From: Candidatus Krumholzibacteriota bacterium
GTDB lineage: Bacteria; Krumholzibacteriota; Krumholzibacteriia; Krumholzibacteriales; WJIX01
Length of the DNA stretch: 64,000 nucleotides
Assembly (NCBI GenBank): GCA_034520215.1
Contig: JAXHNR010000002.1
Span: forward strand, 408,642-472,641
Direction: 5' to 3'
This document shows, in pieces, positions 1 to 7,820 of this stretch (the first letter of the stretch is position 1; each line of letters opens with the position of its first letter). The notes under the pieces were generated by a model. It saw only the letters and a list, made by a program, of their open reading frames with translations. It searched no databases and was not told where the DNA came from. A program made the position numbers and the translations under genes.

Positions 1-1176
1 CAGAGATACAAGACGGACTTATCTACTCTCGCACGATATTATTCAGAAACAACAAAAAGCGGCAACGTCATGCACCCAAAAACTAGGGCACGAACATTAA
101 TGAGATTTGCTGAAGGCCTGGGGCTTCTTAATCGTGATGGAAAAGAAACAGTTAAAATTAGCGAACTAGGTCGAAAATACTTCGAAGCTAGACTTGATTA
201 CAAATGGGTTCTTTCAGACCAACAAAAAAAGTTACTGCGTGAACACATAATTGCTGATCCAACTCGTACACCAACGATCTACACCATAGCATCACTTCTT
301 TCACTTGTTAGAAAAGGACACTCTGGAAAACAGTTATCCCATTTATACGCAGAAGAAATTGAAAAGCAAGATGCTTGGAAATCCGATGTGACATATCAAG
401 GTTTTACGAATTTTGGACTAAATTATTTAAATGAACTTGGATTTATCCAGGATATAAATACTTTCAAGGTATCTGGTGAGCACCGTGGTTCCGAGGTTGA
501 AGGCAGCAAATGGTCAGATGAGGAATTGAGAGCTTCCATAGATTCCTACCTTGAAATGCTTTCATTACATCGACGTGGCAAACCATATATAAAGAAGGAT
601 TACTATCGTGCGCTAGCAAAAAAGTTTGGACGTACTGAAAAATCTTTCGAATTCCGTGCACAAAATATTTCTCACGTATTAGCTTTAATTGGTAGAGAAT
701 GGCTTCCTGGTTTAGTACCGGCCACGAATGTGGAAGCAAAAGTCATTGAACGAATCGAAAAACTCCTTGCCGAAGTTGAAAAGTCTAGGCCTTCTGGCAC
801 AGCCGCATTCGAGGCGAAAGTTCGTGGGGCTCGTAAAAGGAAGATGTCCAAAAAACCCACAGGGAACAAAAATCCTTCTTCGAATATTGCGGAGACCTCA
901 CAATATGAACGTGATCCTTTAGTTAAAGCATGGATTCTTGAAAAGGCTAATGGTATTTGTGAGAATTGTGAGAAGAAAGCCCCCTTTGTAACTCACGATG
1001 GACAGTTATTTCTTGAAGTTCATCATATATGGTTTCTTGCTGATGGAGGACCTGATTGTGTTGAGAATGCTGTTGCAGTTTGCCCTAATTGCCATCGTGC
1101 GCTTCATTATTCGGAAGATAGAGATGTTTTAAAGGAGAATTTATATAAGAATATTGGACGTTTGATAAAAGGTTAG
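1..1176 (+). CDS. HNH endonuclease with N-terminal winged-helix-like region, 5' end cut by window
   Basis: The frame is open back to base 1, and the residues before the first Met (position 70) read smoothly into a helix-rich region, so the true start lies outside the window and 70 is probably an internal Met. The C-terminal ~110 residues form an HNH nuclease: a CENC pair, an EVHHI core with the catalytic His, then a CPNCHR pair, the Cys4-zinc McrA-like layout. The middle part, with RRGKPYIKKDYYRALA, resembles DNA-recognition domains of restriction-type HNH proteins, but I do not recognise a precise family. The gene is more AT-rich than its neighbours and its stop codon is followed three bases later by a probable attC site, which suggests an integron gene cassette. 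A methyl-DNA-specific or homing nuclease role is possible and undetermined. Confidence 0.85.
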   Translation, partial: QRYKTDLSTLARYYSETTKSGNVMHPKTRARTLMRFAEGLGLLNRDGKETVKISELGRKYFEARLDYKWVLSDQQKKLLREHIIADPTRTPTIYTIASLLSLVRKGHSGKQLSHLYAEEIEKQDAWKSDVTYQGFTNFGLNYLNELGFIQDINTFKVSGEHRGSEVEGSKWSDEELRASIDSYLEMLSLHRRGKPYIKKDYYRALAKKFGRTEKSFEFRAQNISHVLALIGREWLPGLVPATNVEAKVIERIEKLLAEVEKSRPSGTAAFEAKVRGARKRKMSKKPTGNKNPSSNIAETSQYERDPLVKAWILEKANGICENCEKKAPFVTHDGQLFLEVHHIWFLADGGPDCVENAVAVCPNCHRALHYSEDRDVLKENLYKNIGRLIKG

Positions 1177-1179
1177 AAC

Positions 1180-1277
1180 GTCTAACTCCCGCTTGCACCA
1201 GACAGACTTGCCTGTCATGCCAGCTGCAGTGCACCTGGTCTGCCAGCCCCGCCTGCGGCTGAAGCTAGACGTTAGGT
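1180..1277 (+). mobile_element. Probable integron attC recombination site
   Basis: The element begins three bases after the HNH stop codon. It opens with GTCTAAC (1180-1186, matching RYYYAAC) and ends with GTTAGGT (1271-1277, matching GTTRRRY). The inner boxes GCTTGCA (1191-1197) and GCTGAAGC (1258-1265) pair imperfectly with one unpaired base, as the L boxes of attC sites do. The 98-nt length is in the usual attC range, and the central part contains further short inverted repeats. This is the standard architecture of the 3' end of an integron gene cassette. No integrase gene is visible in the window. Confidence 0.72.
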
Positions 1278-1361
1278 AGTAAATAATTAAATCGTTTTAA
1301 TAATTTTATGGGAGGATGTTATGGTTGTCTAGCGTCAACTATTTTTTCTCTTTAACGACAA

Positions 1362-1529
1362 TTAAATTTCCCTTTTCTTTCCGGTAGAGTTTCTGGATTT
1401 TCTTGTGGCCGATTTTGTTTTTTTATTTCTCCTTCCTTTGTTTGATTCTTCTAATCTGTAACTGTCTAGATTGAGTTCAAGTATAACGCTATGATGAACC
1501 GTTGAGTTGTAGTTGATAATTTTCTCAAA
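1362..1529 (-). pseudogene. C-terminal remnant of an IS21-family istB-like helper ATPase
   Basis: On the minus strand the frame from 1529 to the stop at 1362-1364 encodes about 55 residues containing TVHHSVILELNLDSYRLEES and a basic tail. IstB-type transposition ATPases typically end in this way (His-Ser/Ala, hydrophobic strand, then SYRL). No start codon, Walker A or rest of the protein is present, and an in-frame stop lies immediately upstream (1530-1532). It is therefore a fragment of an insertion sequence. The assignment rests on a short motif only. Confidence 0.5.
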
Positions 1530-1541
1530 TTATACTACCAA

Positions 1542-1688
1542 TCAAATCTCTCCTCCCTCTTTCATACTATAAAAACAATCATTGCCAAGAATCACATGGT
1601 CTATAACGTCAATTCCAATAATATCTCCTGCTTCTTTTAATATGGATGTTAGAGGTATATCTTCTAAGGTGTTATCTTGTAGTATATA
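1542..1688 (-). pseudogene. radC: C-terminal remnant of radC (JAB/MPN-domain protein)
   Basis: The minus-strand frame ending at 1542-1544 encodes ILKEAGDIIGIDVIDHVIL followed by GNDCFYSMKE. This matches the end of RadC proteins (LKEAGELLGIPVLDHVIIGDGxYYSFxE) almost position by position. The upstream catalytic HxHPSGD part is missing: the frame hits a stop at 1689-1691, inside a perfect palindrome. It is a truncated RadC gene, not a functional copy. RadC-like genes are frequent passengers of mobile islands, which fits the attC site and istB scrap next to it. Confidence 0.75.
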
Positions 1689-1701
1689 TACTACAAGATA
1701 A
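1672..1701. repeat. Perfect 30-bp AT-rich palindrome
   Basis: The two 15-bp halves (TTATCTTGTAGTATA and its exact reverse complement) abut with no spacer. It sits at the truncation point of the radC remnant and could form a strong hairpin or cruciform. It may be a breakpoint scar from a fold-back rearrangement, a dimeric operator, or a terminator-like hairpin; the sequence alone does not decide. Confidence 0.9.
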
Positions 1702-1754
1702 TGGTAGATTTATTAATGAAATGAAGTAAAACCGATAAGCCTATTGTCAATCCC

Positions 1755-4004
1755 TCACCTCCCCCCGATACCCACCCTCCAGTGATTAAAGGACTGCCCC
1801 AGAAACAGGTAATAGTTGCTTCGGCCGCCTTCGGCTACCCCGTAAGCGGCGTAGACAGAACCTATGATCGTATTAATTCCCAGGAAAGCGGACCCTGAGG
1901 CAATCCCCCTGTCGAACTTGATATCATCTCTTTTATCGAAAACATTTCCGTATTCTAATGAAAAACCCGCGTACAGGGGCTGCATGAGAACGTTTCCGAG
2001 CCTTCGATAGAAGGTCGCCGAGACGAGCCCCGCCTGCTGTCCTCTGAGCTCATTTCGTTCCAGTCCGGAAAGCCTTGTGAATCCTCCGAGTTGAAACAGG
2101 TTCTGAACAGAAGTGCTGTCGCCGCTGGTCGTAGCGAACAGTCCGCTTAAAAGAGCAGTATTTTTCCCTATTGTATAGGCAAGAGAGCCTTCTGCCGTAT
2201 ATTGCTCATAGTTTCTGTCAGAACCTATATCCTTTCTTCCCGCGGCGGCTCTCAGTCTCAGGGCGCTTCCCGAATTGGGAAACATCAGGTTATCCAGTTC
2301 GTCAATGAAGATCTGAGCGAATGCCTCGCCCCTTTCGAAATACCGGTTGGGAAGGGCGGGATTCCCCACCTGTATGTTGAACTCACCCGTTTCTCTTAGC
2401 AGGCCGGCTCGTATCTCTCCCCAGGTGCCCAGCTCGCGGCCGGCGGCGAGTTCGCCTCCGTATCGCCTGATGTTGTATTCGCTAAGTTTGTTCCCTTCGG
2501 AATCGAAGACGCTCCATGCTTTCTCTCCGGCAATTGCTCTTAGATGAATAAAGTATTTCAGCCTGTGCTCGAGCGGCTGGTAGAGCTCAGTGAATACTCC
2601 CGGTTCCTGTCCTATCTGAAAACCGGTCCGCCATTCCCCGTTGAGGCTGTTGACGGCGGTTCTGGTATATGCCGCAGCCATGTTGAAGTTCGGCCCCTCG
2701 AAATCCTCGAACACCGCTATTCCGAAATTAAGGTAGTTCGGCCCCCAGGATGCCTCTCTGGCTGTGATGGTAAGTACGGTTTCTTCATCCTCTTTTGTTA
2801 TGTCATAGTAGACAGATTCAAAAAGCTCCAGGCCGTAGATCCGGTTCAGATTGTTCTCCAGCATGTCCAGATCGAGGCATTCTCCTCCCTTCTGTCTGAC
2901 CCGTTCTTTTATCACCAGATCGGAGAGGCGCGAGTGATTTACGATCCTGATCCTGTCTATAACGGGAGGCCTGGTATCTCTCTTTCTGTTCGACAGATAC
3001 TCTCTGTAATCTTTTTTGCTTACCGAGAGCTTCTTTAAATATTCTAACGCTTCGGCGGCGGCATCTCTTCCTTTGGGGATCGCCTCTGCCGCCCTGTCGA
3101 ACGAGGCGGTGGAAATTTCTCCAAGGTCTGGCCTTATAAATATATCCCGATCTGTAAGTGACGCGATCTGTTCTTCGGTGTTCCTCCTTGTCATGATAGT
3201 AGTAAGTTGGTTGGTAATGGAGAATACCGATCGAAGCTCCCGGCGTTCTTTAAGCGGAGAGCTTATATCAACGGCGATTACTATATCGGCTCCCATCTCA
3301 CGGACAACATCTATGGGGAGGTTGCTGCTGATTCCTCCGTCAACCATGAGGTCGCCCTTAACCACTCTGGGCGAGAAAACCACAGGGATCGACATGCTCG
3401 CCCGCATCGCAAGGGCAAGGTCTCCCTCTCCTATCACCACCGCGCGGCCGGTTTCAAGATCGGCGGCTACCGCTCGGAAGGGTACTGACAGATCATCGAA
3501 ATCACGCACAGTTACCACCGGAATCGTATAGCGCTTGAGAAGAAGATCGATGTCCTGCCCGTCAATAAGCCCTGAGGGAAGTTCTAACCCATCGCTGGAT
3601 ATACCCGGCCGGTTCTTTATCAGATAGAGGTCATCGTCTCTCTTTCTGCGGAAGGATCTATCCTCCCTGAGTATCCTGTCTGTAAACGCCTCTTCCCAGT
3701 CAACCCTGGATATCACCGTTTCAAGCTCACCTGCGGACATGCCGGAGGCGTACAGCCCCCCGACGATAGAGCCCATGCTTGTTCCCGCGATAAAGTCAAC
3801 CGGGATCTGATGTTCCTCTAGCACCTGCAGAACGCCTATGTGAGCGGCTCCTCTGGCTCCCCCGCCGCTAAGAGCCAGGCCTATCCTGGGCCGGGCTGAA
3901 GTCTCAGCTGTGTCTGCCGACCCGGAGGCAGCCGCAATGATAAATATCAGAGCTGATATTATATAACACGTGTATTTGATCTTTAATATACGCGGATAGG
4001 TCAT
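1755..4004 (-). CDS. Patatin-like phospholipase fused to POTRA and Omp85-type barrel (type Vd-like)
   Basis: This 749-residue protein starts with a signal peptide (hydrophobic residues ~12-30). Residues ~39-330 form a patatin domain: oxyanion loop GGGARG (47-52), nucleophile motif GTSMG with Ser76, and the dyad Asp222 in VDGG. Residues ~345-415 look like one POTRA repeat. The remainder (~425-749) alternates short polar/aromatic beta strands and turns and ends in a barrel-like strand (SFNHWRVGIGGR). The order matches the PlpD/FplA type Vd autotransporter group, in which the barrel exports or displays a lipid hydrolase at the outer membrane. The gene stands alone, transcribed away from the amidohydrolase, with no strong Shine-Dalgarno site visible. 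Phospholipase A activity is inferred from the family. Confidence 0.88.
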   Translation of the reverse strand: MTYPRILKIKYTCYIISALIFIIAAASGSADTAETSARPRIGLALSGGGARGAAHIGVLQVLEEHQIPVDFIAGTSMGSIVGGLYASGMSAGELETVISRVDWEEAFTDRILREDRSFRRKRDDDLYLIKNRPGISSDGLELPSGLIDGQDIDLLLKRYTIPVVTVRDFDDLSVPFRAVAADLETGRAVVIGEGDLALAMRASMSIPVVFSPRVVKGDLMVDGGISSNLPIDVVREMGADIVIAVDISSPLKERRELRSVFSITNQLTTIMTRRNTEEQIASLTDRDIFIRPDLGEISTASFDRAAEAIPKGRDAAAEALEYLKKLSVSKKDYREYLSNRKRDTRPPVIDRIRIVNHSRLSDLVIKERVRQKGGECLDLDMLENNLNRIYGLELFESVYYDITKEDEETVLTITAREASWGPNYLNFGIAVFEDFEGPNFNMAAAYTRTAVNSLNGEWRTGFQIGQEPGVFTELYQPLEHRLKYFIHLRAIAGEKAWSVFDSEGNKLSEYNIRRYGGELAAGRELGTWGEIRAGLLRETGEFNIQVGNPALPNRYFERGEAFAQIFIDELDNLMFPNSGSALRLRAAAGRKDIGSDRNYEQYTAEGSLAYTIGKNTALLSGLFATTSGDSTSVQNLFQLGGFTRLSGLERNELRGQQAGLVSATFYRRLGNVLMQPLYAGFSLEYGNVFDKRDDIKFDRGIASGSAFLGINTIIGSVYAAYGVAEGGRSNYYLFLGQSFNHWRVGIGGR

Positions 4005-4408
4005 AATTTTATTTAATCATAAACAATAGAATCACGCGACATCTTTTCTGTAAATTTTGTTAGCTGGCCAAGCGTCTGTCTGCCTCCTGCCGCTTACGGC
4101 GCGTTATAAGGTATTCCCGGTCTCTTTTGCTGTTACATGCCCGATATGGTCTCCGCCGCCGCATATTAAGAAATTGAATAATAAGAGTCACGAATGGGAG
4201 AACGATCCTCTTCCCGTTCACCGCTTCGAGAGGAAGGCCGGGGGAGGAAGACAGAATTGAGACCAATGTAAATACAAACAATTAATTTACATATTACAAC
4301 ACTAGAGACGAGACCGGCAGGCAGGAGTATCTCTTGATGAAAATGCTGGAAGAATGCCTCGAAGAGGATATATACTGTGTGGGAACTCTGAATTTAAAGG
4401 GGGCAGAT
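4005..4408. other. Divergent intergenic region with an 8-bp inverted repeat
   Basis: This 404-bp region lies between the leftward patatin gene and the rightward amidohydrolase gene and must hold both promoters. I see no convincing gene. An inverted repeat ATGTAAAT (4266-4273) / ATTTACAT (4285-4292) with an 11-nt spacer lies in an AT-rich patch about 120 bp before the amidohydrolase start and could be an operator. The short frames across this stretch have no Shine-Dalgarno site or recognisable product. Confidence 0.4.
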
Positions 4409-6106
4409 ATGATATTTAAGAGATTGCTTTCGGCGGCAGCTGTGGTTCTTCTTCTGGCCGGGGGATGCTCGGAAGAGAAGAATTCCCGGCCAGCTGACCT
4501 GGCGGTTAAGAACGCGAAGGTTGTGACTATAGACAGTGATAATCCCCGTGCTGAAGCGGTAGCTGTGGCGGGAGAGAAGATCATAGCGGTCGGCTCCAAC
4601 TCGGAGATAGAAGAATATATAGAGGAGGGAAAGACCGAGGTGATAGATGCCGCCGGACGCCTCCTGGTGCCCGGCTTTAACGACGCGCATATTCATTTCG
4701 GCTCGATAGACCCGGATTACATAGACCTGAGGTATATTACAGAACCGGCTGTTATCACAGAGAGGGTCAAAGAGAAGGTATCCGAGGCGGAGCCGGGAGA
4801 ACTGATAAGGGGCGGAAGGTGGGAGCACGAGCTGTTCCCCGATAAAAAATGGCCAACGAAGGAGCTGATAGATCCGGTCTCTGCGGATAACCCGGTTGTA
4901 CTGGGCAGGGTGGACGGGCATTCCGTGCTGGTTAACAGCTATGTGCTGAAGATGTCCGGGATTGACAGGGACACCCCGGACCCGCCCGGTGGAGAGATTC
5001 AGAGAGACCCTCAGACAGGGGAGCCTACCGGGATACTGAAAGAATCCGCGGAGAACCTGATTGAGTATTCGGAGAGTAAGGAGAAACAGGACGGCCGGAA
5101 AGAGAAGGTCAGGAGATGGCGAGCCGCGTTTGATATGGCGGCGAGAAAAGGCGTTACCAGCATTCAGCTTCCCGAAGACGCCGATTTTGCCATATACTGT
5201 CAGTTCATGGACAGGGGGGAGCTGACCCTGCGTGTGGATGTATCCAAACGGCTGACAGCTGACCTGGATAAATTAATCGAGTATCAGAAGCTCAGGGAGG
5301 AGTATCCCCGCGGCGGCAACTGGATACGTTTCGGCATATTAAAGGACTTCATGGACGGAACCCTCGGTTCCGCCACCGCCATGATGTTCGAACCTTTCGC
5401 GGGACAGCCGGAGAATACCGGGCTGCCCCAGATGAAATACGGTGAGCTGGAGCGGCGGGTGGTAAGAGCGGACAGTATGGAGTTTCAGATAGGGATCCAC
5501 GCCATCGGAACCAGGGGGAACCACTGGGTACTAAACGCCTATCAGAAGGCTCAGGAAGTAAACGGGAAGAGGGACAGCCGGCACCGGGTAGAGCATGCCC
5601 AGATACTTATAGAGGATGATATCCCCAGGTTTGCCCGGTTGGGGGTTATCGCCTCCATGCAGCCGACCCACTGCATCACCGACAAGCGTTTCTGCGAGAA
5701 GAGAATCGGAAGGGACAGGAGTCGCTGCGCCTACGCCTGGAAGAGCCTGCTGGAGGCGGGAGCGGATCTGGCCTTCGGGACCGATTACCCGGTGGAGCCG
5801 ATAGATCCGCTGCAGGGCCTGTACGCGGCTGTCACCAGAAAATCCCGTGCGGGCGAAGAGGCAAAAGGATGGTTCCCGGAGCAGAAGCTCACCATGGAGA
5901 AGGCTATCGAGCTGTATACGCTCGGCTCCTCTTACGCCCAGTTCATGGAGGACAGGAAGGGGATGATCAGGAAGGGTTACCTGGCCGACATGGTAATATT
6001 CGACAGCGACCTTATGAGCATACCCTCGGAGGATATCATGAAGGCCAGGGTGGATTATACCGTTGTCGGAGGGGACGTTGTGTACAGAAGGGGTGCCGAG
6101 AAGTAA
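4409..6106 (+). CDS. YtcJ-like amidohydrolase, predicted lipoprotein
   Basis: The start at ATG 4409 is chosen because AAAGGGGG precedes it and because it gives a clean lipoprotein signal: MIFKRLL, hydrophobic core, lipobox LAGGC with Cys20, then Ser. A TTG at 4334 in the same frame would bury this signal. The 565-residue protein has the amidohydrolase-3 layout: N-terminal beta sandwich, DAHIHF with metal-binding His94 and His96, GIHAIG and RVEHAQ further His ligands, and GTDYPVEP with the catalytic Asp. YtcJ relatives hydrolyse C-N bonds in diverse amides; the substrate here is unknown. Ser after the lipidated Cys suggests the outer membrane. The nitroreductase-like gene follows 61 bp later on the same strand, so co-transcription is likely. 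Confidence 0.87.
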   Translation: MIFKRLLSAAAVVLLLAGGCSEEKNSRPADLAVKNAKVVTIDSDNPRAEAVAVAGEKIIAVGSNSEIEEYIEEGKTEVIDAAGRLLVPGFNDAHIHFGSIDPDYIDLRYITEPAVITERVKEKVSEAEPGELIRGGRWEHELFPDKKWPTKELIDPVSADNPVVLGRVDGHSVLVNSYVLKMSGIDRDTPDPPGGEIQRDPQTGEPTGILKESAENLIEYSESKEKQDGRKEKVRRWRAAFDMAARKGVTSIQLPEDADFAIYCQFMDRGELTLRVDVSKRLTADLDKLIEYQKLREEYPRGGNWIRFGILKDFMDGTLGSATAMMFEPFAGQPENTGLPQMKYGELERRVVRADSMEFQIGIHAIGTRGNHWVLNAYQKAQEVNGKRDSRHRVEHAQILIEDDIPRFARLGVIASMQPTHCITDKRFCEKRIGRDRSRCAYAWKSLLEAGADLAFGTDYPVEPIDPLQGLYAAVTRKSRAGEEAKGWFPEQKLTMEKAIELYTLGSSYAQFMEDRKGMIRKGYLADMVIFDSDLMSIPSEDIMKARVDYTVVGGDVVYRRGAEK

Positions 6107-6167
6107 CAGCGCGCCGAGGCGGCGCGGAGAGGAGAGAGGTAAAGTGATAAAAGTTAAAGGGTTAATT

Positions 6168-6875
6168 ATGTTGAAGCTGATCTGCCTGCTGCTTGTGTCC
6201 GCAACGGCCGGACAGTCCTTCGCCGACGGACCGCGGGAGATAAAGCTTCCTGAGCCGGCAAAAGACGGTTCCCTCTCGCTGGAGAAGGCCCTCAAGCAGA
6301 GGCGCTCTGTGCGAAGCTATCTTTCAGAGCCGATCTCGCTGGAAGAGCTATCGCAGCTTCTCTGGGCGGCTCAGGGGATAACCAAAAGGATGGACAAGCC
6401 GGCTCACTGGCCGGAAGAGAGAGAATGGTTCGGCGGGCTCAGGACCGCCCCCTCGGCGGGAGCGCTCTATCCCCTGGAGATTTATGTGGCCTCCGGCAGG
6501 GTGAGCGGCCTGGATGCAGGGTTGTATAAGTATATTCCAGAGAAGCATTCCCTGGTACCGCAAAGCGGAGAGGATCTGCGGGATCACCTCGCCGAAGCCG
6601 CACTGGGCCAGAGTTATGTCAGAGAATGCGCGGCTGATATAATCATCACCGCGGTATATCAGAGGGTCGAGGGCAAGTATGGGAAAAGGGCCGATCTTTA
6701 TGTGCCGATGGAGGCGGGTTCGGCTGTTCAGAATATCTATCTCCAGTGCGAGCCGCTGGGGCTGGGCACCGTGGTTATCGGGGCCTTCAGCGAGGATAGG
6801 GTGAAGGACGCCCTGGAGCTTCCCGGCAGCGAGCGGCCAATGGCGATCATGCCGGTGGGAAGGAAAAAGAAGTAA
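6168..6875 (+). CDS. Exported SagB-type nitroreductase-family flavoprotein
   Basis: The start ATG 6168 has AAAGG seven bases upstream and gives a signal peptide (MLKLICLLLVSATAGQSFA). A GTG at 6144 with GAGAGG is the alternative and only lengthens the leader. The mature part fits the nitroreductase fold: KQRRSVRSY at the N-terminus (FMN phosphate contacts), TAPSAGALYPLEIYV, a DIIITAVYQR strand and a C-terminal GLGTVVIGAF segment. SagB-type members are FMN-dependent dehydrogenases, but most are cytoplasmic; the clear export signal here is unusual. It probably shares a transcript with the upstream lipoprotein amidohydrolase. Substrate unknown. Confidence 0.83.
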   Translation: MLKLICLLLVSATAGQSFADGPREIKLPEPAKDGSLSLEKALKQRRSVRSYLSEPISLEELSQLLWAAQGITKRMDKPAHWPEEREWFGGLRTAPSAGALYPLEIYVASGRVSGLDAGLYKYIPEKHSLVPQSGEDLRDHLAEAALGQSYVRECAADIIITAVYQRVEGKYGKRADLYVPMEAGSAVQNIYLQCEPLGLGTVVIGAFSEDRVKDALELPGSERPMAIMPVGRKKK

Positions 6876-6978
6876 CGGCCGCCCGGAACATTTCTGTCTG
6901 AAGGGGCCGTTCGGCCACACAGATCTTTGCTGATTTTCCGGTATATGGAAGTTACATTAGGGATGCTGCCTGCCGGCT

Positions 6979-7353
6979 CTACCGGCGGCAAGTATATCCG
7001 AACGGGGTTAATGAAAGGGTCGCGAGCTTCATGTGCTGTCTGGCAAAGGGGATCCCTATGATGGTTATGGCACACAAAAGACCGAATATCAGGTGAGTTA
7101 CCGCTACCCAGAATCCCCCGAAGATAATCCACAGGATATTCATCAGGATGGAGAGAAATCCCGATGAGGATCCGGTTTGACGGATTTCCCTTCCAAAGGG
7201 GGAGATGGCCAGGAATGATAATTTGATGCATTGAATACCGAAGGGGATTCCTATTACAGTGAGGCAGAGAATCAACCCTCCCAGCAGATATTCCAGAAAC
7301 AGAAATATTCCGCCCCCTAAAATAATCCACAGAATGTTTCCGAGCAGGCTCAT
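6979..7353 (-). CDS. yccF: YccF-family inner membrane protein (DUF307)
   Basis: This 124-residue protein consists of two homologous halves, each with LWIxxGG and ending in PFGxxxxK or PFARQHMKL followed by SPFG/TPFG, the hallmark of the YccF/DUF307 repeat. Three to four hydrophobic segments predict an integral inner membrane protein. Length matches the family (E. coli YccF is ~148 residues). Function is unknown in general. It is transcribed opposite to its neighbours and appears monocistronic. Confidence 0.88.
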   Translation of the reverse strand: MSLLGNILWIILGGGIFLFLEYLLGGLILCLTVIGIPFGIQCIKLSFLAISPFGREIRQTGSSSGFLSILMNILWIIFGGFWVAVTHLIFGLLCAITIIGIPFARQHMKLATLSLTPFGYTCRR

Positions 7354-7820
7354 ATTTTCATCTCCGTGTTAAATTGCCGCGAAATACCTTTTATTCAGTT
7401 CGCGGATTAATGATTTTCAATTTCCGGCCGGATTCTCCGGAGTATCTGCTGTTCAGGATGATCATTCAATCAAACTGCGGGAAATTATACTACCGCCCGC
7501 TATAATTATAAAGGGAATTATCGAAAATCACGCCGGGCGCTCTGATGCGTTAAAGATATTCCTCATCTCTTCTGCCCTCTCCGATAATGACTGCAGAGGA
7601 GCGTTCGGAGCGGCAAGGGAAACCGGTGAAGGCGCCTCAGAGAGAACGTCCGGCAAACCATCCCGCCCACTCTTAGAACCTTCCTGATATCTGAAACAGC
7701 ACTTGATTATTATAAATATTAATTTTTTGAACGATTCATTTCATTGATTTGTGATACAATGCAGCTATTATTCCGATTATCAGATTTTAAGGGTTAAACC
7801 TGAAACAAAAGGGGAGCGCT
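7354..7820. other. Intergenic region upstream of the FG-GAP repeat gene
   Basis: These 467 bp separate two divergently transcribed genes. No coding frame with a recognisable product or Shine-Dalgarno site is seen. The last 80 bp are AT-rich and contain a candidate extended -10 element, described separately. I see no terminator, tRNA or repeat. Confidence 0.4.
7752..7760 (+). promoter_or_regulatory. Candidate extended -10 promoter for the FG-GAP gene
   Basis: TGATACAAT matches the extended -10 form TGN-TATAAT with one mismatch and lies about 60 bp before the start codon. No -35 box at normal spacing is convincing, as is common for extended -10 promoters. Confidence 0.35.

Noticed and set aside
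1362-1529. Reading the istB scrap as a functional small basic protein
   Set aside because: An in-frame stop directly upstream and no start codon with a ribosome-binding site; the motif fits only the end of IstB.
2544-3531. Rightward frames opposite the patatin-barrel gene
   Set aside because: Shadows of the minus-strand gene, which has complete patatin motifs.
4057-4281. Short frames on both strands in the patatin-amidohydrolase gap
   Set aside because: No ribosome-binding sites and no family resemblance; probably promoter DNA.
5531-6295. Leftward 254-codon frame across the amidohydrolase and nitroreductase genes
   Set aside because: Antisense shadow without ribosome-binding site or recognised motif.
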